Assembly: GCF_000186245.1 (NCBI RefSeq)
Contig: NC_014935.1
Location: forward strand, 1,984,001 to 2,048,000
Length of the DNA: 64,000 nucleotides
From: Nitratifractor salsuginis DSM 16511
GTDB taxonomy: Bacteria > Campylobacterota > Campylobacteria > Campylobacterales > Sulfurovaceae
Direction of reading: 5' to 3'
Below the pieces are notes generated by a model. That model saw only the letters and a list, made by a program, of their open reading frames with translations. It was not told the DNA's origin and ran no database searches. How positions within the stretch are numbered: position 1 is the stretch's first letter; each line of letters opens with the position of its first letter. Both the position numbers and the translations under genes were made by a program. Shown piece after piece: positions 18,329 through 27,185 of the stretch.

Positions 18329-18508
18329 ATGAGGAATGAGGAATGAGGAATGAGGAATTTTGGAAACGAAACGTCGTTTCGATTTTTATTGACATAAATT
18401 GCCTTTGCTATATGATGTTAAAACAATATCCAACTTTTTTGGAAGCCCATAGCTTTACGGAGTAAAGCTTACCAAAACTCCTCACTCCTCACTCTTAACT
18501 CCTCACTT
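18329..18508. repeat. Inverted pair of short tandem arrays with hairpins (ispG-priA gap)
   Basis: Left arm: four GAATGAG units (18329-18357), then ATTTTGG and hairpin CGAAACG-T-CGTTTCG (18367-18381) followed by ATTTTTATT. Right arm (minus strand): GTGAGGA-type units (18476-18508), then GTTTTGG and hairpin AGCTTTAC-TCC-GTAAAGCT (18451-18469). The two arms are inverted versions of one module. The 213-nt gap has no gene. Confidence 0.85.
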
Positions 18509-18519
18509 TGAATTTGGCT

Positions 18520-20403
18520 TTAGCTAAATTCAACCGGGTCCATATCGATCTCGATCCCTCGGCCCGCGACGGCGTGGAGCGCCTGCAGCAGGGGTTTGCG
18601 TTTTTGGGCTCTAAGCAAAATGGTGTAGCGGTATTTCCCGGCGATACGTTCGATGGGGGCGGGGCCATATCCCACGATCCCGATACCGGGGAAAGCCTGC
18701 AGCTTCGCGGCTGTCTCTTCGGTCAGGGCGGCGGCTTTGGCCTCCTCTTTGTGGGCGATGAGGATCCGGGCCAAATGGGCGAAGGGAGGATACTCCGCCA
18801 TCCGCCGAAACTCCGCCTCCTCTTTGAGAAAAGGTTCGTAATCCTCCAGCCATGGGGCGAAAAACTCCGGCTGGGCACTCTGGATCAAGATCTGGGCATC
18901 CTTGCTCCGCCCGCTGCGGCCGGCGATCTGATGAAGCAGCGCCACCGCCCGCTCTTTGGCCCGGTAATCCCCCATCCCCGCCAAATAATCGAGGCCGGTG
19001 ATGACACTAAGGGTAATGTTGGGATAGTCGTGCCCCTTGCTGAGCATCTGGGTCCCCACGATCACGTCGCTCTCCCCCGATTCGATCCGTTTGAGGGCTC
19101 TTTCAAGTTTGCCGGGGGTCGTGATGGCATCTTTGTCGAACTGCTCGATGCGAATACCCGGAATCGCCCGCTCGATGATCTCGATCGCCTCCTCCGTGCC
19201 AAGGCGGTCGCTCTTGAGAGGCAAATGGCCGCAGTGGGCACAGCGCTCCCGGATCGGCTCGGTATAGTTGCAGTGATGGCAGCGCAGATGGCGGTAGCGG
19301 CGGTGCAGGCTCATCCCCACGGAGCAATAGGGGCACTCGTGGGTCTTGCCGCAATTTTCGCACCAGAGATATTTGAAATTGGCCCGGGTCGGCACAAAGA
19401 CCAGGCTCTGCTCCTTTTTACGGTAATTCTCTTCCAACGCTTTGAGGATAGGCAGAGTGATACTGTCGCCGGGGATAAAGCGGTAACGCTTACGGGTCTT
19501 GACATAGGGCTCTTTGAGCCGTGCCACGGGGTATTTGACATAGCTGCCCACCGAGGGGGTCGCGCTAGCGAGCCAAACCTGGGCGCCGAGCTTTTTGCCC
19601 AGATAAAGCGCCAGATCCCTGGCATGGTAGCGGGGACGGGTCATCGCTTTGTAACTGTCATCATGTTCTTCATCCACGATGATCAAGCCCAGATTCTCCA
19701 GAGGCACGAAGAGGGCCGAGCGAGCCCCCGCGACGATCCGGATCTCTCCGGAGCGTATCCCTTCGAGGATTCCCTCTCGCTTCTTGCGGGTCAGCCGGGA
19801 GTGCCAGAGAGCCACCCGCTCCCCGAAATAGCGCTTAAGGCGCTTTTCCATCTGGGGGGTCAGGGCAATCTCCGGCATCAAGAGGATCGTGCTTTTCCCC
19901 ACCCGGAGCATCTCCGCCATTCGGTGAATATAAAGCTCCGTCTTCCCCGACCCCGTCACCCCAAAAAGCAGTGCCGTCTCTTTCCCGCGAAGCTCCTCGT
20001 AGGCTTTGCGCTGTTTGTCGCTCAGAACCGGAAGTTCGACAGAGAAGTCTGTATTCTGGGACAAGATTTGATCTTCAGGTTTCGATCCGTTTTCATCGAA
20101 GGGGAGAAAAAGGGAGAGGGCTTCGCCAAAGGAGGAGAAATAGTACTCGGCAATAAACTTCGCCGCCTCCATTTGCCAGGGGCGATAACGAAAAGGGAGA
20201 ATCTCGGCGATCTCCTCGGTAGCAAACTCCGGCTTCGCGACCTCGGCTATTACCACCGCCTCTTTTACAGTCCCTTTGACCGGTACCCTAACCTGCTGTC
20301 CCACCTCGAGGGGCTGCGCAAAGCGATAGGTCAGGATCGGTGCCGCAGAACGTAGCAAAGCAAGATTATAGTAGCAGAACTCTACTTCTTTTTGATCGGG
20401 CAT
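18520..20403 (-). CDS. priA: Primosomal protein N' (PriA helicase)
   Basis: 627 residues, at the short end for PriA. Walker [12 protein letters not shown] is near 165, the DEEH box in IIVDEEHDDSYKA near 265, and the zinc-binding block has eight Cys (WCENCG, CPYC, CHHCN, CAHCGH). The C-terminal helicase part has VGTQMLSKGHDYPNITL and HQIAGRSGRSKDAQ. PriA reloads the replisome at stalled forks by recruiting DnaB, whose gene is 1.4 kb downstream. The N-terminal DNA-binding part is reduced compared with E. coli PriA. The IS481 element sits 62 nt upstream of its start. Confidence 0.96.
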   Translation of the reverse strand: MPDQKEVEFCYYNLALLRSAAPILTYRFAQPLEVGQQVRVPVKGTVKEAVVIAEVAKPEFATEEIAEILPFRYRPWQMEAAKFIAEYYFSSFGEALSLFLPFDENGSKPEDQILSQNTDFSVELPVLSDKQRKAYEELRGKETALLFGVTGSGKTELYIHRMAEMLRVGKSTILLMPEIALTPQMEKRLKRYFGERVALWHSRLTRKKREGILEGIRSGEIRIVAGARSALFVPLENLGLIIVDEEHDDSYKAMTRPRYHARDLALYLGKKLGAQVWLASATPSVGSYVKYPVARLKEPYVKTRKRYRFIPGDSITLPILKALEENYRKKEQSLVFVPTRANFKYLWCENCGKTHECPYCSVGMSLHRRYRHLRCHHCNYTEPIRERCAHCGHLPLKSDRLGTEEAIEIIERAIPGIRIEQFDKDAITTPGKLERALKRIESGESDVIVGTQMLSKGHDYPNITLSVITGLDYLAGMGDYRAKERAVALLHQIAGRSGRSKDAQILIQSAQPEFFAPWLEDYEPFLKEEAEFRRMAEYPPFAHLARILIAHKEEAKAAALTEETAAKLQAFPGIGIVGYGPAPIERIAGKYRYTILLRAQKRKPLLQALHAVAGRGIEIDMDPVEFS

Positions 20404-20465
20404 GGCGCATTATAGCACTCCCGTTACACCGCCCAAAAGTTTATTATCTCGGTAGGAACAAAGTG

Positions 20466-21455
20466 TCAGGTTTCACCACGTTGTTGAAGCCAGAGCAGTG
20501 TGTCGGCTTTGAACATCTCAGGAGATTTCCTGAATAGATCAGATTCCAGATTATACCAGTAGCGCAATGCTTCAAAAGGTGTTTTGACTTTCAATTCCTT
20601 TCTGAGTCCTCCGTGGCGTCTGGTAAAGAGATAGTAAAGAAGGAACTTATCCAAATCCATTATCATCTGCTTTAGATTTTCATAGTTCTGTACTTTGATG
20701 GTTCGCTCTTTAATCAGACCATTGGCTCGTTCGACCATTCCGTTGGTTTGTGGAGTGAAGGGTTCCGTGAGACGATGGGTGATCTTTAACGCTTTGCAGA
20801 GCTTGTCGAAGCGATGGTTTCCGGTCGGTTCCTTTCGTCCCTGACTGAATCGGTCGGTAAATTCCATTCCGTTATCGGTCAGGATATGAGTGATCCTAAA
20901 AGGGAAGAAGCGTTGACACTCTTCGAGGAAATCCATTGCACTACCGGCACTTCGGCTTCGGTAGACCTTGTAGTACATCAAGCGTGTCGCACGATCGATG
21001 GCTACAAAGAGATAGTATTTGACTCCATCGATCTTTGGCAGATAGGTCACATCCATATGGACAAAGCCCGGAGCATACTCTTTGAACTTCTTTGCCTTGG
21101 CTCGCTTCTCTTCGGGAACACGGCTGATCTTCAATGTTTTGAGCGTTCGGTACACGGCAGATCGACTGATACCGGGAAACACACTTCGTAGGATCTCTAC
21201 CAGATCATCCAGGGGCATCCAGGTACAGGTTCGCACGATGCGTACAATTTCCCGCTCCAGGTTATTTAGCGCATAATGAATCGTATGGGGCCGACTGCTA
21301 CGATCTTGTGTCTCTTGACGGTTCCGCCACTTACTGATTGTCTGAATACTGACACCGAAACGTCGGGCCAACTCTTGATTGCTTGCCTTGGATTTCTGTA
21401 TACTTTGGCGTATATGCGAGTTGGTCCTCGCATTGCAATGATAGTGCTGTTTCAT
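20466..21455 (-). CDS. IS481-family transposase (DDE integrase fold)
   Basis: 329 residues. The N-terminal helix-turn-helix (NQELARRFGVSIQTISKWRNR) is followed by a second HTH region and the rve-type catalytic core. The DDE residues are in VHMDVTYLP, ILTDNGMEFTDRF and the Glu of TNGMVERANGLIKER. It cuts and joins the element ends. The gene is complete. Its stop codon is the very first triplet of the element, so the last residues (QQRGET) are encoded by the terminal inverted repeat. Confidence 0.95.
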   Translation of the reverse strand: MKQHYHCNARTNSHIRQSIQKSKASNQELARRFGVSIQTISKWRNRQETQDRSSRPHTIHYALNNLEREIVRIVRTCTWMPLDDLVEILRSVFPGISRSAVYRTLKTLKISRVPEEKRAKAKKFKEYAPGFVHMDVTYLPKIDGVKYYLFVAIDRATRLMYYKVYRSRSAGSAMDFLEECQRFFPFRITHILTDNGMEFTDRFSQGRKEPTGNHRFDKLCKALKITHRLTEPFTPQTNGMVERANGLIKERTIKVQNYENLKQMIMDLDKFLLYYLFTRRHGGLRKELKVKTPFEALRYWYNLESDLFRKSPEMFKADTLLWLQQRGET

Positions 21456-21560
21456 CTCTCCTTTGCCTTATTCTGAGATGTCTCAGCCTATCACTCCTCT
21501 CTTGAATTTCAAATTGAACCCAAGCTCACACCTTCCATCAACAACGTGGTGAAACTGGAG
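20466..21560 (-). mobile_element. Intact IS481-family insertion sequence (about 1.1 kb) with target duplication
   Basis: The termini share an 18-bp perfect inverted repeat GTTTCACCACGTTGTTGA, 4-5 nt in from each end. Both sides carry the direct repeat AACAAAGTG (20457-20465 and 21561-21569), so the target duplication is 8-9 bp and the insertion is recent or well kept. One transposase gene fills the element. It separates priA from a pilin gene and marks the left edge of the AT-rich island. A decayed copy of one end lies at 35140-35254 in opposite orientation. Confidence 0.9.
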
Positions 21561-21569
21561 AACAAAGTG

Positions 21570-21941
21570 CTATAAATCACTCATTCCACTTACGCTGCAT
21601 GATTGTTTGACCAGTTTATTGTTCTGCACTTTGAAAGCACAAGTACTTCCATCCGGTGCAGTAAAGGTGAAGGTATCCCCACTGCGTGACCAATCACTCG
21701 GCAAACCATATTCCAGTAAGCTTTCAGCCGCGGAACCATTAATATCAGTGAAGTCTCCCTTGAGAATCTTCTTTTGTCGCTCCGTTGCTATAGCAGAACG
21801 AAGAGCGCCCACCGTTGCACGGGCTCTTGAGATCATAGCATCATCACGGGTAGCTGCAAACTTTGGAATTGCAATACTTGCTAATATGCCTACGACAACG
21901 ATAACAAAAATGAGTTCGATCATTGTAAAAGCATGTTTCAC
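21570..21941 (-). CDS. Type IV pilin-like protein (class III signal)
   Basis: 123 residues. The short leader MKHA is followed by FTMIELIFVIVVVGILASIAIPKF, the prepilin signature with Glu5, cleaved by PilD-type peptidase before Phe (here after Ala rather than Gly). The rest is a small globular domain with two cysteines (TCAFKV and QSCSV) near the C-terminus that could form the D-loop disulfide. The start codon is GTG with GGAGG 8 nt upstream. The IS481 target duplication ends one base before its stop, so the insertion just missed the gene. Two related genes lie at 35.7-36.7 kb. Confidence 0.9.
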   Translation of the reverse strand: MKHAFTMIELIFVIVVVGILASIAIPKFAATRDDAMISRARATVGALRSAIATERQKKILKGDFTDINGSAAESLLEYGLPSDWSRSGDTFTFTAPDGSTCAFKVQNNKLVKQSCSVSGMSDL

Positions 21942-21973
21942 CTTTTACTCCTCCTTGTCTTTCCATTCTATTT

Positions 21974-22004
21974 ATTATACGCTAAAATAATCAATAATTG
22001 TCAA
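21974..22004 (-). promoter_or_regulatory. Likely sigma-70 promoter of the pilin gene
   Basis: On the minus strand TTGACA (21999-22004) and a perfect TATAAT (21974-21979) are separated by 19 nt, slightly long. They lie 33 nt upstream of the GTG start and overlap the leader region of the divergent rfbF gene. Confidence 0.55.
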
Positions 22005-22031
22005 AATGCGGAAGGACAGATAATACATAGA

Positions 22032-22811
22032 ATGAAAGTTGTAATACTGGCAGGTGGATATGGTACCCGCATATCGGAGGAGACAGAGGTCAAACCCAAG
22101 CCGATGGTACAGATTGGAGGCAAGCCCATTTTATGGCATATCATGAAAATTTACTCACATTACGGATTCAATGATTTTGTTATACTGCTCGGGTATAAAG
22201 GATACTATATTAAAGAGTATTTTGCCAATTACTTTCTGCATCAAAGTGATATTACGATCGATCTGCAGAACAACCATATGCAAGTACATGACAACCACAG
22301 CGAACCATGGAGGGTTACACTGGTAGATACCGGATTGGATGCAATGACCGGATCCCGTATCAAACGGGCACAGCGCCATATCGGAAATGAAACTTTTCTG
22401 CTGACCTATGGCGACGGCGTCTCCAATGTCGATATCTCCAAGACGGTTGAATTTCATAGAAAACATGGCAAAACATTGACAATGACGGCGATTCAGCCTG
22501 AAGCGCGTTTCGGGAACCTCGAAATCAAAACCGACGACAGCGTACAGGCTTTTGTGGAGAAACCGCGTAGTGAAGGAGGTTGGATCAACGGTGGTTTTTT
22601 CGTCTGCGAACCAGGGCTGTTCGACTATCTCGACGAAAATGACGGTTGCGTGTTTGAGCAGGCACCTTTGCAAAGGATGGCACAAAAGGGTGAAATTACC
22701 GCTTATAAGCATATGGGATTTTGGCAATGTATGGATACATTAAGAGACAACCAAAAACTTAACCAAATGTGGAAAGAAGGCAAAGCACCGTGGAAAGTCT
22801 GGGATGACTGA
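22032..22811 (+). CDS. rfbF: Glucose-1-phosphate cytidylyltransferase (RfbF/DdhA)
   Basis: 259 residues from the ATG at 22032. The longer open frame upstream lacks the family start. The nucleotidyltransferase motif MKVVILAGGYGTRISEET and PKPMVQIGGKPILWHIMKIY are exact family hallmarks, and the C-terminal GFWQCMDTLRDNQKLN is typical of RfbF. The enzyme makes CDP-D-glucose from CTP and glucose-1-phosphate, the entry to CDP-6-deoxy and 3,6-dideoxyhexoses. It heads a tightly packed plus-strand run, overlapping rfbG by 8 nt. Confidence 0.95.
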   Translation: MKVVILAGGYGTRISEETEVKPKPMVQIGGKPILWHIMKIYSHYGFNDFVILLGYKGYYIKEYFANYFLHQSDITIDLQNNHMQVHDNHSEPWRVTLVDTGLDAMTGSRIKRAQRHIGNETFLLTYGDGVSNVDISKTVEFHRKHGKTLTMTAIQPEARFGNLEIKTDDSVQAFVEKPRSEGGWINGGFFVCEPGLFDYLDENDGCVFEQAPLQRMAQKGEITAYKHMGFWQCMDTLRDNQKLNQMWKEGKAPWKVWDD

Positions 22812-23868
22812 TTTCTCGGTGGCCTACCGGGGCAAAAAGGTATTAGTGACGGGGCACACGGGTTTCAAAGGTTCCTGGCTTTCCCTGTGGCTACAATCTT
22901 TGGGAGCCGATGTGGTAGGCTATGCACTGTCACCGGAAACTGAGCCCTCTCATTTGACGCTGCTGGATCTAGATATGGTCAGTGTCAAAGGCGATATACG
23001 AGATTTTTCACATCTGCAACGACTCATTAAAGATGTTCAGCCTGAAATCATTTTTCACCTTGCTGCCCAGCCGTTGGTGCGGCGTTCGTACCGAGAACCG
23101 GTCGAGACCTTTGAGACGAATGTGATGGGAACGGTCAATGTGCTTGAAGCTTGCCGCCAAACCCCATCCGTGCGAGCGATTGTCAATATCACCAGTGACA
23201 AGTGCTACGAAAATCGCGAATGGGTTTGGGGATACCGCGAAAACGATCCGATGGGAGGGTACGATCCCTACAGTGCCAGTAAAGGAGCGGCGGAACTTGT
23301 CAGCGCCGCATACCGCCGCTCCTACTTTAACAATGCCGAGTATGGGAAAATACATGAAACATTGTTGGCGACCTGCCGTGCGGGCAACGTTATCGGTGGG
23401 GGCGACTGGAGCGAAGACAGATTGATACCCGATATAGTCCGTGCCGTAACGGCGAAGGAAGCTGTCACCATTCGTTCACCGAACGCAACTCGTCCTTGGC
23501 AGCACGTACTCGATGCGCTCAGCGGATATCTGCTGCTAGGGCAGAAACTGCTCGAAGGCCAAAGTGAATTCGCCGATGCATGGAACTTCGGTCCGTCCGA
23601 CGAAGATGTCCTGACAGTCAAAGAGATGTGTTCCTTGTTTGAGAAAGAATGGGAGCGTACCCGTTTTAATTTTTCCAAAGAGACGCCGCGTTTGCATGAA
23701 GCGGGGCTCTTGAAGCTGGACTGTTCCAAAGCACATACCTTGCTGAACTGGAGAGGCCGGTGGCATGCCCAGGAGGCGGTTATAGCGACGGCAGAGTGGT
23801 ACCGTGCGTATATTGAAACAGGAAAGATTTTATCGAGGGAGCAGTTGAAAAAATGGATGGACACATAA
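22804..23868 (+). CDS. rfbG: CDP-glucose 4,6-dehydratase (RfbG/DdhB)
   Basis: 354 residues of the extended SDR family. The NAD site VLVTGHTGFKGSWLSLWLQSLG, the NITSDKCYENREWVWGYRE segment with the conserved DK and CYEN residues, and the catalytic YDPYSASKGAAEL (Tyr-x3-Lys) are all typical of CDP-glucose 4,6-dehydratase. It converts CDP-glucose to CDP-4-keto-6-deoxyglucose. Overlaps rfbF (8 nt) and the TPP enzyme gene (16 nt), so the genes are translationally linked. Confidence 0.95.
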   Translation: MTDFSVAYRGKKVLVTGHTGFKGSWLSLWLQSLGADVVGYALSPETEPSHLTLLDLDMVSVKGDIRDFSHLQRLIKDVQPEIIFHLAAQPLVRRSYREPVETFETNVMGTVNVLEACRQTPSVRAIVNITSDKCYENREWVWGYRENDPMGGYDPYSASKGAAELVSAAYRRSYFNNAEYGKIHETLLATCRAGNVIGGGDWSEDRLIPDIVRAVTAKEAVTIRSPNATRPWQHVLDALSGYLLLGQKLLEGQSEFADAWNFGPSDEDVLTVKEMCSLFEKEWERTRFNFSKETPRLHEAGLLKLDCSKAHTLLNWRGRWHAQEAVIATAEWYRAYIETGKILSREQLKKWMDT

Positions 23869-25664
23869 AAAAAGTCAGCGATATCGTCGCAGAATTTCTG
23901 GCCGAAAACGAGCAGATCGCCAACGATATTTTTATGGTTTCAGGCGGCGGAAACATGCACTTGATCGATTCAATCGGGAGGAATGAAAGACTCAACTATA
24001 TCTGTAACCATCATGAACAGGCTTGCGCCATCGCCGCGGAAGGCTATGCCCGTGTCACGAACAAAGTCGGGGTCGCTATGGTGACAACCGGCCCGGGCGG
24101 CACAAACGCCATAACGGGTGTGTATGGGGCATGGGTCGATTCGATACCGACATTAACGATCTCCGGACAAGTCAAGTTCGAAACGACCGTTGCCAGTCAG
24201 CCGGAGTTGAAACTGCGGCAATTGGGCGATCAGGAGATCAATATCATCGATGTGGTCAAACCGATTACAAAATATGCCGTAATGGCAACAGACAAGTATG
24301 AAATACTCTATCATCTTCAAAAAGCGGTTTATGAAGCCAAAAGCGGTCGACCGGGGCCGGTGTGGGTAGATATTCCGCTCGATATTCAGGGAGCGAACGT
24401 CGATGAAAAGAGGCTAAAGCAATTCGTTCCACCGGCACCCCCGGAGTATGATCTCAAAGTCGATGAGGTCGTGTCCCTTTTGAAACAGGCAGAAAGACCT
24501 GTGATCATTGCCGGCAACGGCATCACACTTTCCGGCGCGAATGAAAAATTTTTACAATTAGCTGAGAAACTGGGGGTTCCGGTCGTAGGCACCTTTGCCC
24601 GTTATGATATCGTCAAGACCGAACATCCACTATTTTTCGGTCGCTACGGAACAGTCGGTCATAGAATGGCTAACTTTACGGTACAGAATGCCGACTTGGT
24701 ACTTGCTATCGGCGCACGTATGAATATACGTGCCATTAGTTATAACTGGGAGTTTTTTGCCAGAGAAGCGATTAAAATTGCAGTGGATATCGATCCGGCT
24801 GAACTCAGAAAACATACATTGGAAATTGATGTACCCATCGAAGCTGATGCAAAGGTTTTTATCGAAGCGATGCTTGAACGTTTTGAAAATGAAAATATGC
24901 CGAAATATGATAAGTGGATCGAAAAATGTTTGACATACAAAAAACGTTATCCAACGATCGAACCTACACGTCAGAAAATCGTCGATACGGTGGACTCATA
25001 TAATTTTTTCGATCTCCTTTCCGATATGACGGCAGATGATACAGTGTTTGTTTTCGGTAACGGGACGGCCTGTGTGTCGTCGTATCAAAGCCTAAAAGTG
25101 AAAGGGAAACAGAAAGTCGTGGTCAACTCCGGATGTGCTTCAATGGGATACGATCTGCCTGCAGCCATCGGAGCGGCATTCGGAAGCAAGAGCAAGCAGA
25201 TCGTGTGTGTCACGGGAGAGGGCAGCCTGCAAATGAACCTGCAAGAACTGCAGACGATCATACATCATCGATTGCCGGTCAAACTCTTTGTGCTCAACAA
25301 TGCGGGCTATATTTCGATTCGCAATACCCAGAACAACTTTTTCAAAGGCCACAAAGTTGGATCAGACGCTTCAAGCGGCGTCAGTTTCCCTGACACTCTC
25401 AAATTGGCTGAAGCCTACGGATTTAGGGCATTTAGGCTCGAGACACAATTGGATCTTGTCAGACAACTTGAAAATATTTTGAGGATTGAAGGGCCAGTCA
25501 TTTGCGAAGTTATGCTTTCCCCGACGGAAAAGATGGAGCCAAAACTCTCTTCAGAAGTCAAGCCTGACGGTACGATGATCTCCAAACCGCTTGAAGACAT
25601 GTTCCCTTTCCTTGACCGGAAAGAGTTTTTCGAAAATATGATTATCGAGCCTGTTGATGAATAA
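23853..25664 (+). CDS. Thiamine-diphosphate enzyme, acetolactate synthase-like (YerE-type candidate)
   Basis: 603 residues with three TPP-enzyme domains. The N-terminal part has the activating glutamate in CNHHEQACAIAAEGYAR (about residue 55) and TTGPGGTNAITGVYGAW. The central domain starts at RPVIIAGNGITLSGA. The C-terminal part has the diphosphate site VTGEGSLQMNLQELQ...NNAGY (Glu replaces the usual Asp of GDG). Acetolactate synthases make branched amino acids, but the setting between rfbG and rfbH fits the sugar-modifying branch, where YerE of Yersinia adds a two-carbon unit from pyruvate to a CDP-4-keto sugar to make yersiniose. Substrate is inferred. Confidence 0.8.
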   Translation: MDGHIKKVSDIVAEFLAENEQIANDIFMVSGGGNMHLIDSIGRNERLNYICNHHEQACAIAAEGYARVTNKVGVAMVTTGPGGTNAITGVYGAWVDSIPTLTISGQVKFETTVASQPELKLRQLGDQEINIIDVVKPITKYAVMATDKYEILYHLQKAVYEAKSGRPGPVWVDIPLDIQGANVDEKRLKQFVPPAPPEYDLKVDEVVSLLKQAERPVIIAGNGITLSGANEKFLQLAEKLGVPVVGTFARYDIVKTEHPLFFGRYGTVGHRMANFTVQNADLVLAIGARMNIRAISYNWEFFAREAIKIAVDIDPAELRKHTLEIDVPIEADAKVFIEAMLERFENENMPKYDKWIEKCLTYKKRYPTIEPTRQKIVDTVDSYNFFDLLSDMTADDTVFVFGNGTACVSSYQSLKVKGKQKVVVNSGCASMGYDLPAAIGAAFGSKSKQIVCVTGEGSLQMNLQELQTIIHHRLPVKLFVLNNAGYISIRNTQNNFFKGHKVGSDASSGVSFPDTLKLAEAYGFRAFRLETQLDLVRQLENILRIEGPVICEVMLSPTEKMEPKLSSEVKPDGTMISKPLEDMFPFLDRKEFFENMIIEPVDE

Positions 25665-26400
25665 GACAGTCATTCTAGATTTGGATGGGACACTCTATTT
25701 CGGGGATAGGGCTGCCCCCGAAGCGGTATCAGCTTGCGAAATACTGAAAAAACGGGGATATCGCTTGGTTTTTTTGACGAATAATTCCACCAAGACACGT
25801 CTGGAAATCAAAAAAAAGCTTGTTGATTTGGGTTTTCCCGTAAACAGTTTGAATGAAATATATACCTCATCTTACGCAATGGCAGTCCATCTTCATAATA
25901 CAAAGATAAACAATGTCTATTTGCTCGGCTCAAAAGGGCTGGGTAGCGAATTGCACGAAAAAGGTGTCATATGTGTTGATAGTTCTTCCATACCTCAGGC
26001 AGTGGTGGTTGGACTTAAAACTGATTTTTGCTATAAAGATATAGCTGAAGCTATGGGGATAATTGAAAAGAATAGAGTGAATATTTATACCTGTAATCTT
26101 GATAAAAACTTTCCGATTGGAGGAGGGGAAAAGCGGCCGGGGATCAATGCACTTGTTTCAGCTTTAGTGGGGTCCCTCTCTCATAACGCAGATGTGAAAA
26201 TAATCGGCAAGCCCTCATCTTATATGTTACAGCTTATCGCAGAGCAATTCACTCTCACTCCAGATGATATGTGTGTAGTCGGAGACAGCGAAGAGAGTGA
26301 TATCGCCATGGCAAACAATTACGGATGTGCCTCTTTTCTGACAGGGCATCGGGGATTGACACTAGAAATTACAAATCAGATTGTAGAGAGGTTGGGATGA
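25657..26400 (+). CDS. HAD-superfamily subfamily IIA phosphatase (NagD-like)
   Basis: 247 residues from the ATG at 25657; a TTG one codon earlier is possible. The HAD motifs are clear: VILDLDGTLYFG (nucleophile Asp), FLTNNSTKTR, a lysine in IIGKPSS and VVGDSEESDIAMANNYG. The IIA cap lies between motifs. These enzymes dephosphorylate small sugar or nucleotide phosphates such as glycolate- or pyridoxal-phosphate. The substrate is unknown. The gene overlaps the TPP gene upstream by 8 nt and the aldolase-like gene downstream by 4 nt, so it is surely part of the sugar operon. Confidence 0.85.
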   Translation: MNKTVILDLDGTLYFGDRAAPEAVSACEILKKRGYRLVFLTNNSTKTRLEIKKKLVDLGFPVNSLNEIYTSSYAMAVHLHNTKINNVYLLGSKGLGSELHEKGVICVDSSSIPQAVVVGLKTDFCYKDIAEAMGIIEKNRVNIYTCNLDKNFPIGGGEKRPGINALVSALVGSLSHNADVKIIGKPSSYMLQLIAEQFTLTPDDMCVVGDSEESDIAMANNYGCASFLTGHRGLTLEITNQIVERLG

Positions 26401-27185
26401 ATATACTTGAATATGAAATGATCGAGGTGCTGAAACGATTGAAAAACGATTTTGGCGTTTTTGAGATCAAAGCGGAATATGAAAACGAAGGAAGCCGCCA
26501 AGAAGAACTGATGCGCTTGAAAGATATCACAAGCAAAGTAGATTTGCCCATTATAATAAAAATCGGTGGGGTAGAAGCCGTTACAGATGTTTACAGTGCT
26601 ATCACTCTTGGCGTTGGGGGCATAGTGGCCCCCATGGCAGAGACACCATTTGCCGTCAGCAAATTTCTGCATCTAATAGAGACATTCGTTCCGGAAGATA
26701 ATCGCAAAGATATAGAATTTGCCGTCAACCTAGAAACGATTACTGCCTATAAAAATCTCGATGACATCTTGCAACTGGAACATATCGATCTTCTGTCAAG
26801 TGTTACAGTAGGAAGAGTGGATTTCACTGCCTCTATGGGGAGAGACCGTTCATTTGCAGATAGTGACAGTATGTTTGAGTACTGTCAGGAGATTTTTACA
26901 GGTGCACGGGAAAGAGGACTGAAATGTGCATTGGGCGGAGCCGTCTCAGCACAATCACATAGCTTTATTAAGCGACTGGTGCAGATGGAACTTCTCGATA
27001 AGTATGAAACACGAAAAGTCGTATACGACAAAGATGCAATAAAGGATTTCGAAAAAGGATTGCATGCTGGTGTAGAATTTGAACTGTTGTGGCTCAAAAG
27101 TAAACGGCGCTATTATCATCGAATCAAAATAGAAGATGAGAAAAGAATTGAAATGCTCGAAAAACGGCTTGCAAATATAGTATGA
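26397..27185 (+). CDS. HpcH/HpaI aldolase / citrate lyase-like protein
   Basis: 262 residues from the ATG at 26397, which overlaps the HAD stop (ATGA). A longer upstream frame inside the HAD gene is rejected. The TIM-barrel features of the HpcH/HpaI family are visible: FEIKAEYENEGSRQEEL, LPIIIKIGGVEAVTD, GVGGIVAPMAETPFAV, and FAVNLETITAY, where the Glu would bind the divalent metal. The family splits or joins pyruvate or acetyl units and aldehydes. In a sugar cluster next to a TPP enzyme it may make or use a short-chain ketoacid or aldehyde. This is a guess; the reaction is unknown. Confidence 0.75.
   Translation: MNILEYEMIEVLKRLKNDFGVFEIKAEYENEGSRQEELMRLKDITSKVDLPIIIKIGGVEAVTDVYSAITLGVGGIVAPMAETPFAVSKFLHLIETFVPEDNRKDIEFAVNLETITAYKNLDDILQLEHIDLLSSVTVGRVDFTASMGRDRSFADSDSMFEYCQEIFTGARERGLKCALGGAVSAQSHSFIKRLVQMELLDKYETRKVVYDKDAIKDFEKGLHAGVEFELLWLKSKRRYYHRIKIEDEKRIEMLEKRLANIV

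Noticed and set aside
23853-25664. Housekeeping acetolactate synthase large subunit
   Set aside because: No small regulatory subunit or ilvC nearby, and it is translationally linked to CDP-sugar genes; not fully excluded.
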